Program-made: the position numbers and the translations under genes
The notes under the pieces: generated by a model
What the model was told of the DNA's origin: nothing
Database searches by the model: none
The model's input: only the letters and a program-made list of their open reading frames with translations
Part shown: piece by piece, positions 1-11,299 of the stretch
Layout: the number at the start of each line of letters is the position of its first letter
Numbering within the stretch: the stretch's first letter is position 1
Assembly (NCBI GenBank): GCA_963383645.1
Contig: OY726569.1
Coordinates: 31,515,592 to 31,579,591 of the forward strand
DNA length: 64,000 bases
From: Muscardinus avellanarius
Taxonomy: Eukaryota > Chordata > Mammalia > Rodentia > Gliridae
Reading direction: 5' to 3'

Positions 1-365
1 TTTTCTTTATGGCTGAGTAAAATTTCATTGTGTACATATTCAATAAATTTGTGATCTGTTCATCAGTTGATGGACAGCTTTGCTGGTTCCATAGTGTGGC
101 AATTGTGGAATTGTGCAGCTATGAATATAGATACACAAGCACTAGTTTGGTAGTTTGGTTTCTATTCTTTTGGGTAGATACCCAGAAGTGGTATTGCTGG
201 ATCATATGGTAAATTTGTTCTAATTCTTCTAAGAATCCTTCATACAATTTTCCAGGGTTGTTGCACTAATTTTCAGCCCCACCAACAATGAAGTAGAGTT
301 CCCACTTCTCCACATCTTTGCCAGCATTTGTTGTTTGTGTTTTGAATGATTGCCATTCTAGTTTA
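1..365 (-). mobile_element. L1 LINE fragment, C-terminal part of ORF2 (antisense)
   Basis: Read on the minus strand this matches the last part of ORF2 seen again at 46530-46900: an imperfect match from tagaatggcaatc through the segment encoding the conserved block before the stop. The plus strand begins with the reverse of the 'tactcagccataaag' motif. Frames are broken. The fragment runs off the left edge, so its 3' end is not seen. On its right it abuts L1 3'UTR sequence in the same orientation, which is not the normal L1 order. Confidence 0.8.
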
Positions 366-544
366 AGTACATTGTGTGTTTTAGAGAATTTCCTTCTTCC
401 TCCCTCCCATACCTTCACTTAAGTTGTCTTGTTTGCTCCTCTATAGGATTTCCTTTTTCATCTAGAGTTCCTCCTATTGAGAGATTTTTTTTTAATTCCC
501 AACATATTGAGATTTAACTCTTGTCTGAGGTACTCTTGGTTCTT

Positions 545-1510
545 CTTGCTTAGTTGTTTGCTGGGTGGAAATTTTTGTTTCTCTGGTTCTGGCATGTATT
601 ACTTATTTCTTCTTTGCAGTCAATCTCTTTGAGTATTTTCTCTAGTGCTGGTTTTGAAGACATAAACTCTGTCAGCTTCTGTTTTTCATGGAAGATTTTT
701 ATTTCCCCATCTAGAGAGATAAATTTTATGGGTAGGAAATTTTTGGCTGCAAGTTATTTTCTTTCAGAGTTTGAAATATGTTACTCTAGTCCCTTCTGGC
801 TTTCATGGCTTGGTTTGGGAAGCCTGGCGTGATTCTAATTGGTTTGCCTCTGAATGTCACTTGGTCTTTTGTTTTTGTTGCTCTTTAAGATTCTCTCCTT
901 GGTTTCTATGTTGGTCAGTTTGACTATTATGTGGCATTGTGAACCTTTTTTCTGATCTTGTCTAAAGGGGGTTCTATAAGTTTCTTGTGTCTGTGTATCA
1001 ACCTCTTGTTCTGTTTGTAAAATGTTCTGGTATTACTCCTTTGAAAAAATTGTTGATCCCTTTAGTTTCTCCTTTTGTTTCCTCTTCTATGCCAATTATT
1101 CTTAGGTCAGCTCTTTTAAAATGGGCCTATAATTCTTCAATGTCCAATTAATGCTGTCAAATTGTTTTTTCTACGTTATATACTGTGCATTCATTTTTGG
1201 AGTGATCATCTTCTAGGTGCGAGATTCTATTCTCCATGTGGTCTAATTGATTGTTTATAATTTGAATTGATGTCTTCGCTTCAATGACTACATTCTTTAT
1301 TTCTTTCAGACTCTATAAATTCTTTTTGGAAGTCCTGTATTATTTCTACAGTTACATTCTTGATTTGACCTTCTGGAGATCTCTGCAATTCTGTTGTTTT
1401 CAGGTTCTGTTATTGTAGGAGCTCATTGCTTCCTTGTTACTCCTCATGATTTCAGAAGCTTGCATCTGTTGCTTTTGGTAAATTTCCTTCAGTCTCTAGG
1501 TGTCATCTAA
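545..1510 (-). pseudogene. L1 ORF1 remnant
   Basis: The minus strand shows the ORF1 C-terminal region. At about 545-760 it reads like 43383-43600, with the 'YPAKLS...EIK.F.DK' type segment and the ccagcaaacaactaag end. Upstream (about 800-1510) lies the RNA-binding and coiled-coil-coding part, comparable with 57930-58500. Stops and indels break every frame. In L1, ORF1 encodes a trimeric RNA-binding protein of the retrotransposition particle; this copy cannot make one. Confidence 0.65.
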
Positions 1511-2874
1511 TATATCCATGGGCAAGTTGTGAGAGTTGAGTGGGGAGGGAAGTGAAGTCATAAATGCAGAAATAGGGTAAAGCCACAGATAGAATCAAAT
1601 AGAATGAGAGTATGAGTTTGATAAAGTGGTATATAGTAGAGATTAGTGATAGTGAATATTTAGTAGTATTCTAGTAACCAATGTAGAGTTTTTAGTATAG
1701 TGGTATGAAGTGGATTTAATACAAAACAAAGAAGAGAGGGGAAAAAAAGAAAAGGGATGGAGAGAAGAGAGTAGGTATATATAAGGGAAGAAGCTTGGAA
1801 GGGGGGTTGGGAATAGAGCAATAATACAAGCATAAACACAAACAAACAAAACAAAACAAAAAAATAATGCAACCCTACAAATATATGAATATTAAGCTGA
1901 CTGGGCCTCTGTAGTCTCTCTCTGTACAGACACTGAGTGTCACTGGCACATTTCCTGTTGCAATCTTTGAGTCTTTCTCAGTCTATGCAGATGGCCAGTA
2001 TCAGTGGGGCTGGATCTGGTGTCAAGTGTAGATTGCCCTCCATGCTTTCCACAGATGTGGCATCTCTGTCTTTCCCTGCCTCCATAGGTGGCAGGTGCCT
2101 CTGTGACCAAATTTAATCTAAGAGTCTCTTTTCTGCACAGTTAGGGCTGGGCTGGTCTTCTTCCTGTCCACCATGATTGAGTGGTCTATGGTTATTCCGT
2201 GGATCCTACTAGTTGGATCTAGTGTTAAGTGTAGGTCTATCCCCACACTTTCTACTGATGCATGGTCTGACTCTGTCTGAGCCTCTGCTATGTCCAACAG
2301 CAGACTCTATCCCCACCTTTGCTGGGTTGAACTGCAAAGTCTCAGGCCCAGGGAGTTTATTATGGCTGCTCGGGTCCCTGAGGGTGCCACACTGGGCATT
2401 CTCCCACAGAGACAGCAGCTTCAATTACTGATGGGAATTGAGAGGTATTGCTGAGTGCTGGTCTGGATATCTGGAGGACGTGGTGAGTTCGGTCGTCATT
2501 GCCGCAAGTTGTAGCTGGTGTTTGTGCAGGAGGAACTTACAATTTCAATAATCTTACAATTACAGTTGTAAAGGCTTACAATGATAAAGGATCACAATTT
2601 CAATAATCTGCAGACGCTTCCTTCAGGTCCTTGATTGTTTTCTTATTCATCTCTGGAGTCGGGTACAGTGAGGCAAGATGGTGCGTTTGTGGTGCCTGTG
2701 GCTGCAAGGCAAGCAGGTTTGTTTTCTGCTCTCTGATCCATCTTCTAGCCTTTTATTCCTGTCATCTTTGTTCTTTTTAAAGTTGTGGTTTTTCCTGGCT
2801 TTTGTAAGAACGCTGTTTTTAAGGCATTGGAGATCGAGAGTCAGCAGGACTGGTCTGTGCTGCGTCCCTCTGTC

Positions 2875-2883
2875 ACCATCTTC
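2875..2883 (-). promoter_or_regulatory. Possible YY1 site at the L1 5' end
   Basis: The minus strand reads gaagatggt within about 20 bases of the inferred 5' end of the L1. A YY1 site of the AAGATGG type near the 5' end is known to set the transcription start in human L1. Here it is only a motif match in an inactive copy. Confidence 0.35.
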
Positions 2884-2897
2884 CCGGAACTCCCTAG

Positions 2898-3038
2898 TTT
2901 TTATTCTTTATTTTGAAACAGTATCTCACTGAGTTACAAAGGGTCTCACTAAGTAGCTGAGGCTGGCTGCAAACCCAGATTCTCCTGTCTCAGCCTCCCA
3001 AATGCTGGGATTACAAGTGTCAACCACCACACCAGGCT
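2898..3038 (-). mobile_element. B1-dID SINE, older type, partial
   Basis: Linker plus B1 half in reverse: gaaacagtatctcactgag, then ctcagcctcccaaatgctgg and gggattacaag. The ID half is missing. It sits directly beyond the 5' end of the preceding L1. Many mismatches mark it as old. Confidence 0.85.
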
Positions 3039-3059
3039 CAGGAATTATCTTGAGAAAGG

Positions 3060-3410
3060 TCCATAGTAGCTCCCTCATGTCCTCTGAGGTTTTACTCAAA
3101 ATTCTTCAGAAAAGTTTCCCTGACCCTCTCTCTTGCCAGTCTAAAATTTAAACACTATACCCTCATGGCAATTTATGTCCTTCTGCTTATATTTTTCTCT
3201 CCAGCATTTATTATTACCTGACATACTATGTGCTTTACTCAATAATATTATTTGTTGTCTAACTCACAGAAACACCATCCCCATAAGACAGGCAGTATTT
3301 CTGTTTTGTTATGGTCATATGCCTGAAGCCTAGACTAAGGCCTGTTGTATGATGGAGGAAATCCTAGTTATTTATATGGATATTTCTATGATTCTTTGAA
3401 TAGATAAAGT
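3060..3410 (+). mobile_element. L2 LINE remnant
   Basis: Shows the familiar L2 3' region in order: ttccctgaccctctct, then gcaatttatgtccttctg, then cagcatttattattacctgacatacta. Highly diverged, with no reading frame. The right boundary is uncertain. Confidence 0.6.
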
Positions 3411-3419
3411 TTCATTATA

Positions 3420-4010
3420 TCTCAGAGAACACCCTAGTAAGGCTTTATGATCAAGAGAAGGATGGGTCAAAAGAGAAAAAGTCTGGCTTTTCAGATGTTC
3501 CTAGCAGGATTGGTTCAGCTCTGCTGGGATGGGCTTGCTTCACATGCTGAGGAGGTCGAGCCGGATGGGCAGAATTCTAGTAGATGCCAACATACAATGT
3601 AAAGTAACCCGAGCAAGCAGGGACAGGAAGCTCCGAGGATATGGGCATCCTGATGTCTGGTGAAGCATAGCATGGGAGCCCAGTATCAGAGGCATATCTA
3701 GGGATCAAAGAGATCTGTAGGCAGTATCAGGCAGTTACTATCAGGGAAGTTTGTTGACAGGGACAGGTGACAGCATTTACTGTATCAGGCTGGGGCTTGT
3801 GGCAGAACCTCTGGTGCTGGGCAGAGACAAGAGAAATGCAGAAGGAATGTTCATTATTTTTTCAGTTCATATATACATCATCTAATGATCAAATCAGAGT
3901 AATTGGCACATCTCTTACCTTAATCTTTTATCATATCTGTATGATGAATACATTTATATCTCCTCTTTTACCTATTTCAAGACATAATAATAAATTATTG
4001 TAATCTATAC
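3420..4010. other. Unique spacer, no feature recognised
   Basis: Moderately GC-balanced sequence with no convincing repeat, exon or regulatory cluster. The reading frame at 3767-4003 is short and shows no protein-family resemblance. Confidence 0.5.
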
Positions 4011-4014
4011 TCAC

Positions 4015-4135
4015 CCTACAAAAGTGGATATAGTATCACATTCCTGTAGTCTTATCTACCCATGAGTCTAAGGTAGGAGGATTGTTGGAGCCCAGGAGTT
4101 CCAGACTAGCTTAAGTGACAAGCGAGACTCCATCT
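4015..4135 (+). mobile_element. Ancient 7SL-derived monomer SINE (FLAM/pB1-like)
   Basis: Reads like a free 7SL-type monomer: cacattcctgtagtc, then aggtaggaggattgttggagcccaggagttccagac, then gcgagactccatctcaa. The 'gagcccaggagtt' segment is of Alu/FLAM type and differs from the B1-dID copies of this window ('caggttcgaagcc'). It is therefore probably an older monomer. Confidence 0.6.
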
Positions 4136-4149
4136 CAACACAAATTCAT

Positions 4150-4340
4150 GAACAAAAATGTGCAATATATGTATATGTTGACTACTATTTGGCCATCAAA
4201 AGAATAAAATGCTGTCAATTGCAGCAACATGGCTGAGTCTGGAGGACGTTATGTTAAGTGAAATAAGCCAGACATAGAAGGACAAATACCACATGTGGAA
4301 TCTAAAAACATTAGGTGCTCATTCTGAAGGGTCTGTGTAA
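4150..4340 (+). mobile_element. Old L1 fragment, ORF2 end to 3'UTR
   Basis: Contains ttgactactatttggccatc, cagcaacatggctgagtctgg and gttaagtgaaataagccag, the typical end of ORF2 in older mammalian L1s. It is more diverged than the other L1 copies here and lacks frame continuity. Confidence 0.7.
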
Positions 4341-4344
4341 TTAG

Positions 4345-4885
4345 TTAGTATGGACTGAATGATTAGCTGGTTGTGAACTTACACATCTGAGCATCAGAAA
4401 GTCACTACTGAAAGTTTGTTCCAAAGTCTAGGCTTCCTTGAGGGGGAATAGGTTCAGAGTGAAATTCTGCCATCATCTCCAGGGATGCAAAGCCAGAACC
4501 ACTAGCATGCAACTTTGAGTGATAGCTCCCAGCGTGGGGGCTCAATTCTTCTGAACATCTTCAATGTAAACTCCACAGGTGATAGGAATAGGATTAGTAG
4601 TGGGCCAAGAGAAAATGGTAGCCAAGAAGAAGACAGTCCCTGGCACTTGTCTCACTGTACTTCTTTATTATGCTACGTCTTGATGATTCTGTTTCTAACT
4701 GAATGAAATGCATGTGACCAAGAAAAAGGCCAAATTGGACCCACAGGTATAATTCAGTTTGCCAAGAAGTAGGTTTTAAAATTGACTTGCAAATCCTTTT
4801 GGTGATGCAATGATGGGACAGTTGGCTGCAGGCGCTTTGTCTCTCTTGAGCTTCTCATATTTATGTCACTTGGCTGGCCCTAAGG
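4345..4885. other. Unique spacer
   Basis: No repeat family or coding signal that I can support. The 63-residue frame at 4515-4706 has no family resemblance. Confidence 0.45.
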
Positions 4886-4889
4886 CATT

Positions 4890-5170
4890 TTACTTTGCTA
4901 CCCCTAATTATTTTTCTCACCCTCCAAGGCCCAGCCCAAACCTTTTCTTCCTTTTTACTGTTAGTTAATTGCTCTCATTACTTAACAATTGCAGTGTTAT
5001 TTAGCACATTGTTTTGTTCTTTGCAGTACGAATACCTGTTTACACACTTGTCTTTTGCTTAAGATGGAACGCTTGAGGTCAGGAACTAGCTGTGAGTCAT
5101 CTTTGGGCTTCTTCAGTGTCTAATGCAGCATCTTGAACTTGGAAATGCTTAATAAATTTTTCAATTAGAT
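4890..5170 (+). mobile_element. L2 LINE 3' end
   Basis: Contains ccaaggcccagcccaaacc followed further on by the L2 terminal pattern: gatggaacgcttgaggtcag, gtctaatgcagcatcttg, and aatgcttaataaatttt. The order matches the L2 consensus end. Diverged fossil. Confidence 0.6.
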
Positions 5171-5179
5171 TTATTACTC

Positions 5180-5553
5180 AGAGTAATCTTTGGTCATTCT
5201 GAAAAAAAAAAAACAGGAATTCTTCAGAAAGTTGCCAGTTTATCCATTTTGCATCACATTTGTTATTTATGCCATCATTAAAGTTAATCAGGGAGAGAAA
5301 AAGATCAATTTGCAAATGCTAAATCCAGTCTGTTCATGATTCAAATAACTGAATCATGCTGGATAAGGTCAAATGATTAAGGTAATCGGATTGGATGACC
5401 ACTGTGTAAGTGTGTAAGTGAGCAGTCCCTTCCTCACATCAAACTCTGCATAACCGATGCGATCAGTTACGTTGCAACATAAAGCAACTTTAAAATTTGA
5501 AAAACTATATTTTGACATTTGTGAAGACACAGTTTTAGATTTTTAGATTTATT

Positions 5554-5597
<44 letters not shown>

Positions 5598-7005
5598 GGA
5601 GCTTGGGGAATGTGCTAGGGCTGAATAAAAAAAAAGCATATGGGCAGAAAAATTTCAAACTTTTCCCTGGTCCTGAACGACTGCTAATGTGGTACTAAAA
5701 TAAATGAGTTAAACAGGAGAGAGATTTCTGAACAAAAGAAAAAAAAATCTGTTGGCATTGATTACAGAGGAAACCTACAAATCAGAAGGAATGCCCAGGG
5801 GCAACAGTGATGGGCTCTCTGCTCTGACAGGGGTGATGTTCGCTGTGCTGGAGTCTTGCCCTTGCACGGCCCTGCTCTCTAAATCTAGTCTTTTCACTTA
5901 CATTGTTCTGGTGACAACTAAATGAGCCACTTTATTAACTGCGAGAGTTACATGAAGTGGGAGCTGACTTATTAGTTAATGGGATGGGGAAAGATGGTAT
6001 GTGTCAGTTACCATCACTCAGATCGTTTCAGTTTTATTGAACTACTAGTGATTTCCAACTCCAACTTGGTTGATTTAAATTAAGGAAGAAGAAGAAGGGG
6101 AAAAAAAAAAAACCCTTTATAAATGCGAAGTCATATTGTTACTCTCCAGGGTGTCAGCACATATTTTATGACAAAATTTCAATTATTCATCCAAAGAATA
6201 GATAAACTATTTTATTTGTTTTAGGGATGAATCATACTGTTTTCCTGATCAAATATTTCTCTACTTCAGTATATGTATGGCTTAGACTGGCAATAAAGTA
6301 AGATTTGAATCCTCTGAGTCCACCCCCCACCGATGGTGCTAGAAAGCCATCTAACACATGGTAGGTGACAGGGGAGCCAGACTAGGATTAACATTAGATG
6401 GCAAACCCACCTTGAGGCACAGGCAGTTGATTGTGGCATATTGTATTTGTTCTCTTTGGGTGTCATGATTAGCTAACTTTATTTTTTGCTAACGTGTTCT
6501 ATTGCTGTGTCTGTATGATTTTCACTGTGAGCCTTCTTTATTCAGTAGAAGATCTGTAGCTGCTCACTTAATTGACATCTTGAAACATAAATTTTACATT
6601 CCTGGCTCAAGCAGAAAAGGGTAACACATTCTGTTTCACTTATTTCCTTTGGATTTATTGCCTTTCTTCTGCCCTTAGGGAGCTGCATGAAATCCAGGCA
6701 ACTGGAGTTACAAGGCTTTGGGGAGAAATCAGCAGTTGCAGTGGTGATAATCATACAGTAAATAAAAGCACAATTTGCCTTTTATGTAAATTTTGATTTG
6801 TTGTGTGTGAATAAGGGTTTGTAATAAGAGCCAAGAAATCAGTTTCAAAGGTGACAGCAGCTGCTGGGTCTTTCTTTGTTCTGGGGTTAATTCCTTGTCT
6901 TTCATACCAAGGTGGTTCTGTTTTTAATGGAGAACACATTACCAAAAGGTGCCTTGATTGGGGAGCCTTTGATTTGTAACTGGGAATAGATTTTAAAGAT
7001 TTTCT
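5180..7005. other. Mostly unique spacer with homopolymers
   Basis: No gene seen. Contains a 38-base poly(T) run (5558-5595), a purine-rich stretch near 6084-6112 and AT-rich DNA. Several short frames on both strands end quickly and look random. Confidence 0.5.
5558..5595. repeat. Poly(T) run of 38 bases
   Basis: An uninterrupted T run with no recognisable SINE or LINE body beside it, so the element that might have supplied it as a reversed A-tail is not identifiable. Confidence 0.9.
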
Positions 7006-7009
7006 AATC

Positions 7010-7195
7010 CATCTGGGTGTGGTGGCGCACACCTATAATCCCAGTGCTTGAGAGGCTGAAACAGGAGAATTGCAGGTTTGCAGTTAGCCTCAGCAATTTA
7101 GTGAGCTCCTGTTTCAAAGTAAATAAATAAAATAGGGCTGGATTGCCCATGGATTCAATCCCCAGTATAAAAGAAAGAAAAAAAGATAAAAACAT
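7010..7195 (+). mobile_element. B1-dID SINE, older type
   Basis: Starts ctgggtgtggtggcgcacac, continues gaggctgaaacaggagaat and cagcctcagcaatttagtgag-like sequence, then a short ID half ending caatccccagtat and an A-rich tail. The ID half is shortened. Confidence 0.9.
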
Positions 7196-7289
7196 TCTCG
7201 AAACCAAGTCCTTATTCTGCATATGAGTTTAGAATGACATTCAAAGTAGCTTCCCTGAACTGCTTAGATCAGCAGGAAGGTCAGGGGTA

Positions 7290-8900
7290 CACTGGATGTG
7301 CTGACTCGGTCAGTAACATCTCCACACACCAGGTACAGAGATTCTACAGTTTTTCTTCTCAAAAAGAAACACATGAGGCCCAAAGGTAAGTTCCCTTTGA
7401 ATAAACAGGTATCAGAGGATGAGTTGAAACTTATGACGTCAGGAAACAAATGGCAAGCTTCGCGGGGCAGTGCTGTACTGACTGACGTCCTTCCTCCTGC
7501 CCTATCACAGTGTCCAGTCGCATGGACCATCTTTCTCGGTGGAGCTGGGGAGTTTATCAACTCAAGAAGCAGCTAGGTCCTTGCTCTCATGAAATGCCCT
7601 TTTAGTGAACTCAGTTCTGAGAAAGAAGATGGGGATGCTTTTCCCAGAGTGGGTGGAGATGCTGCCAGAATTTCAGATCTTGGGATGCCACACTTGGCCT
7701 TTCTTGGCCATGTTTCTGGCTTTGCTGTCTTCGGTGCTATGGTATTAGCATTAATAAAAAATCACACTTCCAAGAGTTTTAGAGATAGGATCTGGAAGGT
7801 TTGTACACTTTCTCCTTCTGGACTGTGTATTCTGCCAACTTCCCTTAACACTTTTGGCTGGTGTAGCCATTTGACTTTTCTGCTGGGCAGGTAGTAGTAA
7901 TTTGGGGGGGTCCCTAATTAGATTCCTGCAGCTCAATTCCCTGGTTCATTTACCCTGAACCACCTTCAAATTGAATTGTTTTTTTTTTTTTTTTTTCTTT
8001 CTCACTGCCAACCCAAGCAGGAGTGGATCCTAGGGAATTACACAGAAATAACAGACTTCTCCCCTTCTCGGCTTCTGACTTAGGCATCTGCCCTTTAGCA
8101 TCTCTCCTCCATTATGCCTTCCTGGCTCCATGCTCTGCCCTGTCTGCTTAAGCTGTCTGAGCTCGTTTCCCCCATGAACCATCATGATGTACAACACGTA
8201 CGGTCCCAGGGCCAGATGAATGGTTTTCCATTAGAAGTACACTGTGCCATCTGGGGCACCTGGGAAGAAAATGCCACAAAGACGCCCCATCTTTCAAACA
8301 CTCAGAAGGAAGATTTGTATGGTTCTGCCTCGCTCGCCTCTGCTGCCGCACTGCAAGGTGCTGCTCCTCTGCTCAGAAGCCTGCGTCCTCTCTCCCTTCC
8401 CATTCTCTGCAGTGTCTCGGGGCACTGTGCAGGTTGGGCTGGGCAGTCTTAAAACAGGATTCTGCATGCATCACAAGGTAAAACACAGTCACAATGCACA
8501 CTGTCAACACAGATAAAAGGATTTCCCTCAATTAAAGCCATCAGGTGAAATACCTGCTTCTCGATAAAGCTTAGAAATCCTTAGAAAAAGGATTGTGTAA
8601 AAAGAGCAGGGTCCTTCACTGGGCCACAAAATTAGCGTTTTCTTATTTCAGCAGGTTAGTGATTTCCTCTGTGATTGAGAGCGATTGGTTGGGGGAAAAA
8701 AATCTTGGTTGCTACATCAGCCCTCTCAACCGATTTCTTTTGTGTATGTGCGTGTGTGCGCCTATATTCCTCTTAGAGCCTGTTAAGACAATGCAGTTGC
8801 TTAAAAAAAAAAAAGAAAGAAACCTTGATTAGTATTCTGCATAAGGTTCAGTCTTCATTGCAGTAGATACACAGAATCCATCTTCACTTTCACCACCTGT
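7290..8900. promoter_or_regulatory. Repeat-free block with paired CRE motifs, candidate regulatory DNA
   Basis: No interspersed repeat is visible in about 1.6 kb, and GC is higher than in the flanks. A perfect palindromic CRE (tgacgtca, 7434-7441) and a second CRE-like tgacgtcc (7483-7490) lie 42 bases apart. Open frames occur on both strands at 7264-7576 and 8114-8516, but none resembles a known protein or has convincing splice context. The regulatory reading is inference. Confidence 0.35.
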
Positions 8901-9159
8901 CACCTGAGAATTTTAGAATGATCTAGCTTTGAGATTGCAGGAAGCAGCCTTTCTGATTCTCATCTTCCCTTGCCACCTCCCCCACCCCTCCTTTTTGTCT
9001 CCAGCACGGCATCTACAGTGAACTCCAGTCCGGTTTTTATCCCTTTGTCAAACGCTTTTATTCACGGGAAACTGAAGGCACATGTTTACTAGGGATAGAA
9101 ATAGAAACACAATAAAAACCAGTTTGATAGATGATCTAGCCTATTCTCCACACTTCCCC

Positions 9160-9900
9160 CGTTGTTTTATTGATTTACAGAACACAAAGACTAATCCGAA
9201 TTTACATTGCTTGTATTTCCCCTGATCTCAAAGGAGTTGTTCCCCTTTGCTCAGATTAGCCGGGCTGGTTTTTTCTTCTTTGTATCCAGTAGCCTCTATG
9301 ACAGTCAAATAGCCTGTCAACTAATCAATTTATGCGGCAAAAACTAATTTTTACTTTAAACAAACATCCTAACATTGTGTTGACACAATTAAATGATTTC
9401 TGAGTTGTACCATATATCTAACGCACACCCTGGGGAGCAGGTGAGAGCTGCGGCAGAAATCACACGCACGTGCTCCGGCATCAAATTAAATATTTTCCCC
9501 TTAATCCTACCACCAGCAGCTGTTAGGTACCGTGGCTTATTGCATATGGCCTACATAATGAGACCGATCCAGGCGGTTCTGGCTTCTCTGCTGAATGCTG
9601 AGCAGCTCTCTTCTCCCCAAGGACATTAAGAGTTACTGCGATTGAAAGTTCTCATGCCAGTGAAGAGCCTCAGCATACATGTTTGGCGATGAGCAGAGGA
9701 AAACTCAGAAAACTGGAGCCTCTACCTTGATTAAAATAAAAGGAGTAGGCTCTCTGCAAGGACTCCCAACTGGCAAACTCTCCAGAGTTATGGCAGGACG
9801 AAGGCGAGGGAGAAAAGAGGAGGCGGGGCAAAAGAAGAAATCTCTGCTCTCTTTGAAACCTGTCAAAAATTTAGGTCGACACGATTTTGTATTTTAATGA
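9160..9900. promoter_or_regulatory. Candidate conserved non-coding element
   Basis: Repeat-free. It holds AT-rich homeodomain-type words (actaatcaattta, aaactaattt), a CACGTG E-box (9467-9472), a CAGCTG E-box (at about 9518), and complex non-repetitive sequence typical of developmental enhancers. No exon structure is seen. Cross-species conservation has not been tested. Confidence 0.35.
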
Positions 9901-9989
9901 AATAACTTAAGGTAAGCCCGGGACTTGAGGCCGCTAATACCTTTATGCTAGAGTGGCTTGTCATGCTTGACGTAACGTCTGGCTCTGTA

Positions 9990-10790
9990 TAAGGAGTATT
10001 GAAGCTAATGTTCTCCATGCCTAATCGGCCTTTAGCTGCTCCTGTCCTTTTAAATTTTCAGTAGCTGGAACATCAATATGGATGTTCCCATCTCTAACAG
10101 TATAAACATGGTGCAGGCTTCACATCATCATTTCAATTGTCAAAACAGATGAAAGGATTTCTGATACTCCAATTAAACTAACCTGGAAAAAAATCATTTT
10201 AAAATATGCTTCATAAAATAACCTGAATGTTCAAACACCAGAACCCTCCAACCATTTCTTCTGACTACATCATTAGCATTCATCCCCCCTCCCCTCGCTC
10301 CTTATCTGATTTGATTACTTTTAGAATGAATTTGGTTTTGAACATGAAAGCTGAGGAAGCTAAATTGGAAGAATAATGGCTTGGCATTTTATGTCATTTG
10401 GTTGAAATTGCAGGTGTGGGAGTCAGGCCTGCTCCTGTAACTCGTGCTTGGCTATTTCCCCTTTAATTTTCTGAATTTGAAATGGATTGCCCGTTCCAAA
10501 TTACACCACACTTAAGGGACTTGCAAAGAATGCTTGTGATTTAGGATCCTACATTATTGCCTTGATGAAAAATTATGCAGACACACTCACAGCACTACAA
10601 GAAAACTACTTCTTGTAAAACAAGAGTATTTGACAAACACCAGGAAGCTGAAGATGATAAAACACATTCTAAGCTGCTTTTGTTATTAATCAAGGAGGAT
10701 GCTGCCTTAATGGTGGCCTGGGGCATCCGATGGGGAAGAGTCCATAGGAGAAGGTTTATAATAAAGGATCACGGTGGTCAGAAAGAGTAA
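9990..10790. promoter_or_regulatory. Candidate conserved non-coding DNA, second block
   Basis: Continues the repeat-free interval. Examples are tcctaatcggcc-like sequence near 10018, ctttagctgctcctgtcc and gcttggcattttatgtcatt, with no interspersed repeats from 7.2 to 11.06 kb apart from simple runs. The 71-residue frame at 10575-10790 shows no recognisable family. Function is inferred from composition only. Confidence 0.3.
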
Positions 10791-11066
10791 TAATCAGGGT
10801 TTGGATGACTGTAATAAAATCCTCTCCTTTGAAACCACAAAGATTATGGGATGGTCCCTAAATATCAAAACTGGAATTACCTTCAATCATTCAAAGTAAC
10901 TTGCATGCGGACAAACAGTATTTTCTGGTAGAGAGGGCATCTTTAGTGAATGGGGAATACCCATCTTTATCGATAATACTGACTTAACCAGAATACCTAC
11001 TTTAATTCCAAAGTTTTTACATTTTTACTCTGGATTTAGGGAAAATTTTTATTTTAATATTAATTC

Positions 11067-11283
11067 ATAGCCTGGCATGGTAGCACATGCCTATAATCTC
11101 AGTACTGGGGAGGTTGCCATAGGAGGGTTCCAGGTTTGAGGCCAGCCCTCAGCAAATTAGTGAGACCCTGTCCTTCAGCAGCTTAATGAGATCCTGTTTC
11201 AAAAATATAAAAAGATGAAAAGGGCTTCGGGTATATGTCAGAGGAAAATGCTCCTGATTTCAATCCCTTGTACAAAAAATTTA
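11067..11283 (+). mobile_element. B1-dID SINE, older type
   Basis: cctggcatggtagcacatgc at the start, a B1 body with gaggccagccctcagcaaa, then gtgagaccctg, a linker, and a diverged ID half (gggcttcgggtatatgtcag) ending tcaatcccttgtac. Confidence 0.85.
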
Positions 11284-11299
11284 ATTTGTACATGTAAGA

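Larger units (their letters stand above)
366..2895 (-). mobile_element. L1 LINE with 5'UTR and ORF1 but no ORF2 (HAL1-like layout)
   Basis: On the minus strand the order is: 5'UTR (about 2895 to 1545), degenerate ORF1 (about 1510 to 545), ORF1-ORF2 spacer (about 540 to 476), then directly L1 3'UTR (about 475 to 366). The 3'UTR piece aligns by eye with 47010-47110, sharing gaactctag and ctatag..gagcaa. Endonuclease and reverse-transcriptase coding sequence is absent. The spacer matches 43590-43670 of the plus-strand L1. The 5' end, near gggaagatggtgacagaggg on the minus strand, resembles the start of other mammalian L1s. The layout recalls half-L1 (HAL1) elements, but a private deletion is equally possible. 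Confidence 0.75.

Noticed and set aside
554..832. 92-codon plus-strand frame
   Set aside because: Antisense shadow of the L1 ORF1 remnant.
7264..7576. Overlapping 92- and 98-codon frames on both strands
   Set aside because: Cannot both be genes; no family resemblance; no splice evidence.
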